The notes beneath the pieces are model-generated. The model saw only the letters and a list, made by a program, of their open reading frames with translations, ran no database searches and had not been told where the DNA came from. Shown here piece by piece: positions 6,374 to 6,652 of a DNA stretch of 6,652 nucleotides (its first letter is position 1; the number at the start of each line of letters is the position of its first letter). This DNA is from an uncultured Aquimonas sp. GTDB taxonomy: Bacteria; Pseudomonadota; Gammaproteobacteria; Xanthomonadales; Xanthomonadaceae. A program made the translations under genes and the position numbers. The stretch covers positions 1 to 6,652 of the forward strand of contig CAMLOR010000193.1 of the NCBI GenBank assembly GCA_946481615.1. Direction: 5' to 3'.

Positions 6374-6379
6374 ATGATA
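6374..6379 (-). promoter_or_regulatory. candidate -10 box for pilH
   Basis: On the minus strand this reads TATCAT, five of six matches to the sigma-70 -10 consensus, in the 100-base gap between the dehydrogenase stop and the pilH start. It would give a leader of roughly 47 bases. The hexamer 17 bases upstream reads TTCTAG, a poor -35. Nothing else in the gap is a better candidate, so pilH may have its own promoter or be read from the dehydrogenase. Confidence 0.3.
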
Positions 6380-6419
6380 GCGGCTCGGGTGTCGAGCTAG
6401 AAGCCTAATCGGGCGCTGG

Positions 6420-6652
6420 TCACATCTTGACCAATGTCCGCCCGAACGAGGCGCCCGCCAGCATGGTGTCGAACACGGCGGGCAGCCCTTCGAGCGCGGT
6501 TTCGCGCGTGCAGATGCGCTCCAGGTGCGCCGGACGCCAATCGCCCGCCAGGTTCGCCCACACCGCCTCGCGCACGTGGCGCGGCGTGCCGGCCGAAGCG
6601 ATGCCCAGCAGCGAGACGCCGCGGATGATGAAGGGCATCACCGTGGTGTGCA
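6420..6652 (-). CDS. C-terminus of YhdH/AcuI-type medium-chain dehydrogenase (cut at window edge)
   Basis: The last 76 residues of a protein enter from the right edge and end at a TGA (6422-6420). The block TVMPFIIRGVSLLGIAS near the start of the visible part closely resembles the conserved C-terminal segment of YhdH/YhfP/AcuI quinone oxidoreductase-like proteins (usual form TVxPFILRGVSLLGIDS). The end, with GLPAVFDTMLAGASFGRTLV, is the typical last helix and strand of zinc-type alcohol dehydrogenase folds. AcuI members reduce acryloyl-CoA with NADPH, while others are less specific quinone reductases; the fragment cannot tell these apart. Family members run to about 325-335 residues, so most of the protein, including the nucleotide-binding GxGxxG motif, lies outside the window. 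An Ala replaces the usual Asp in the LLGIDS block. It lies on the same strand as pilH, 100 bases upstream of it. Confidence 0.82.
   Translation of the reverse strand, partial: HTTVMPFIIRGVSLLGIASAGTPRHVREAVWANLAGDWRPAHLERICTRETALEGLPAVFDTMLAGASFGRTLVKM

Overview
This is a high-GC, gene-dense bacterial window, most likely from the Xanthomonadaceae or a close relative (Lysobacter/Luteimonas-like). The reasons are the codon use, a PilH-type response regulator, large secreted proteins with Gly-x-Trp/SGHG C-terminal repeats, and the dispersed repeat whose translation gives the familiar 'VIPAKAGIQ' / 'RHSRAGGNP' peptides. The genus is an inference from recalled family resemblance; no search was run.

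Layout, left to right: (1) positions 1-661, minus strand, the N-terminal half of a DUF1800 protein, cut by the window edge. (2) A divergent intergenic region, 662-857, with a perfect 6-bp dyad (TGTGAC-N5-GTCACA) and a possible -10 box for the rightward gene. (3) 858-2006, plus strand, an exported, Ala-rich, apparently all-helical protein of unknown function. (4) A first copy of an ~85-bp inverted-arm repeat (2021-2105). (5) 2132-5851 (alternative start 2003), plus strand, a large secreted M14-family zinc carboxypeptidase carrying a beta-sandwich/Calx-beta-like segment, a beta-helix segment ending in a choice-of-anchor-Q-like motif, and two tandem SGHG repeats. (6) A second copy of the repeat (5853-5940). 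(7) 5951-6319, minus strand, a single-domain response regulator of the PilH type. (8) 6420-6652, minus strand, the C-terminus of a YhdH/AcuI-type medium-chain dehydrogenase, cut by the window edge.

The helical protein and the carboxypeptidase share a strand and touch or nearly touch, so they are probably one transcription unit exporting two proteins to the periplasm or outside. The DUF1800 gene is transcribed divergently from them and may share regulation through the dyad. PilH and the dehydrogenase appear unrelated to that unit, and the repeat lies between the converging carboxypeptidase and pilH genes. I see no defence system, CRISPR array, RNA gene or transposase. The most unusual item is the carboxypeptidase's domain architecture, together with the two repeat copies that bracket its gene closely.
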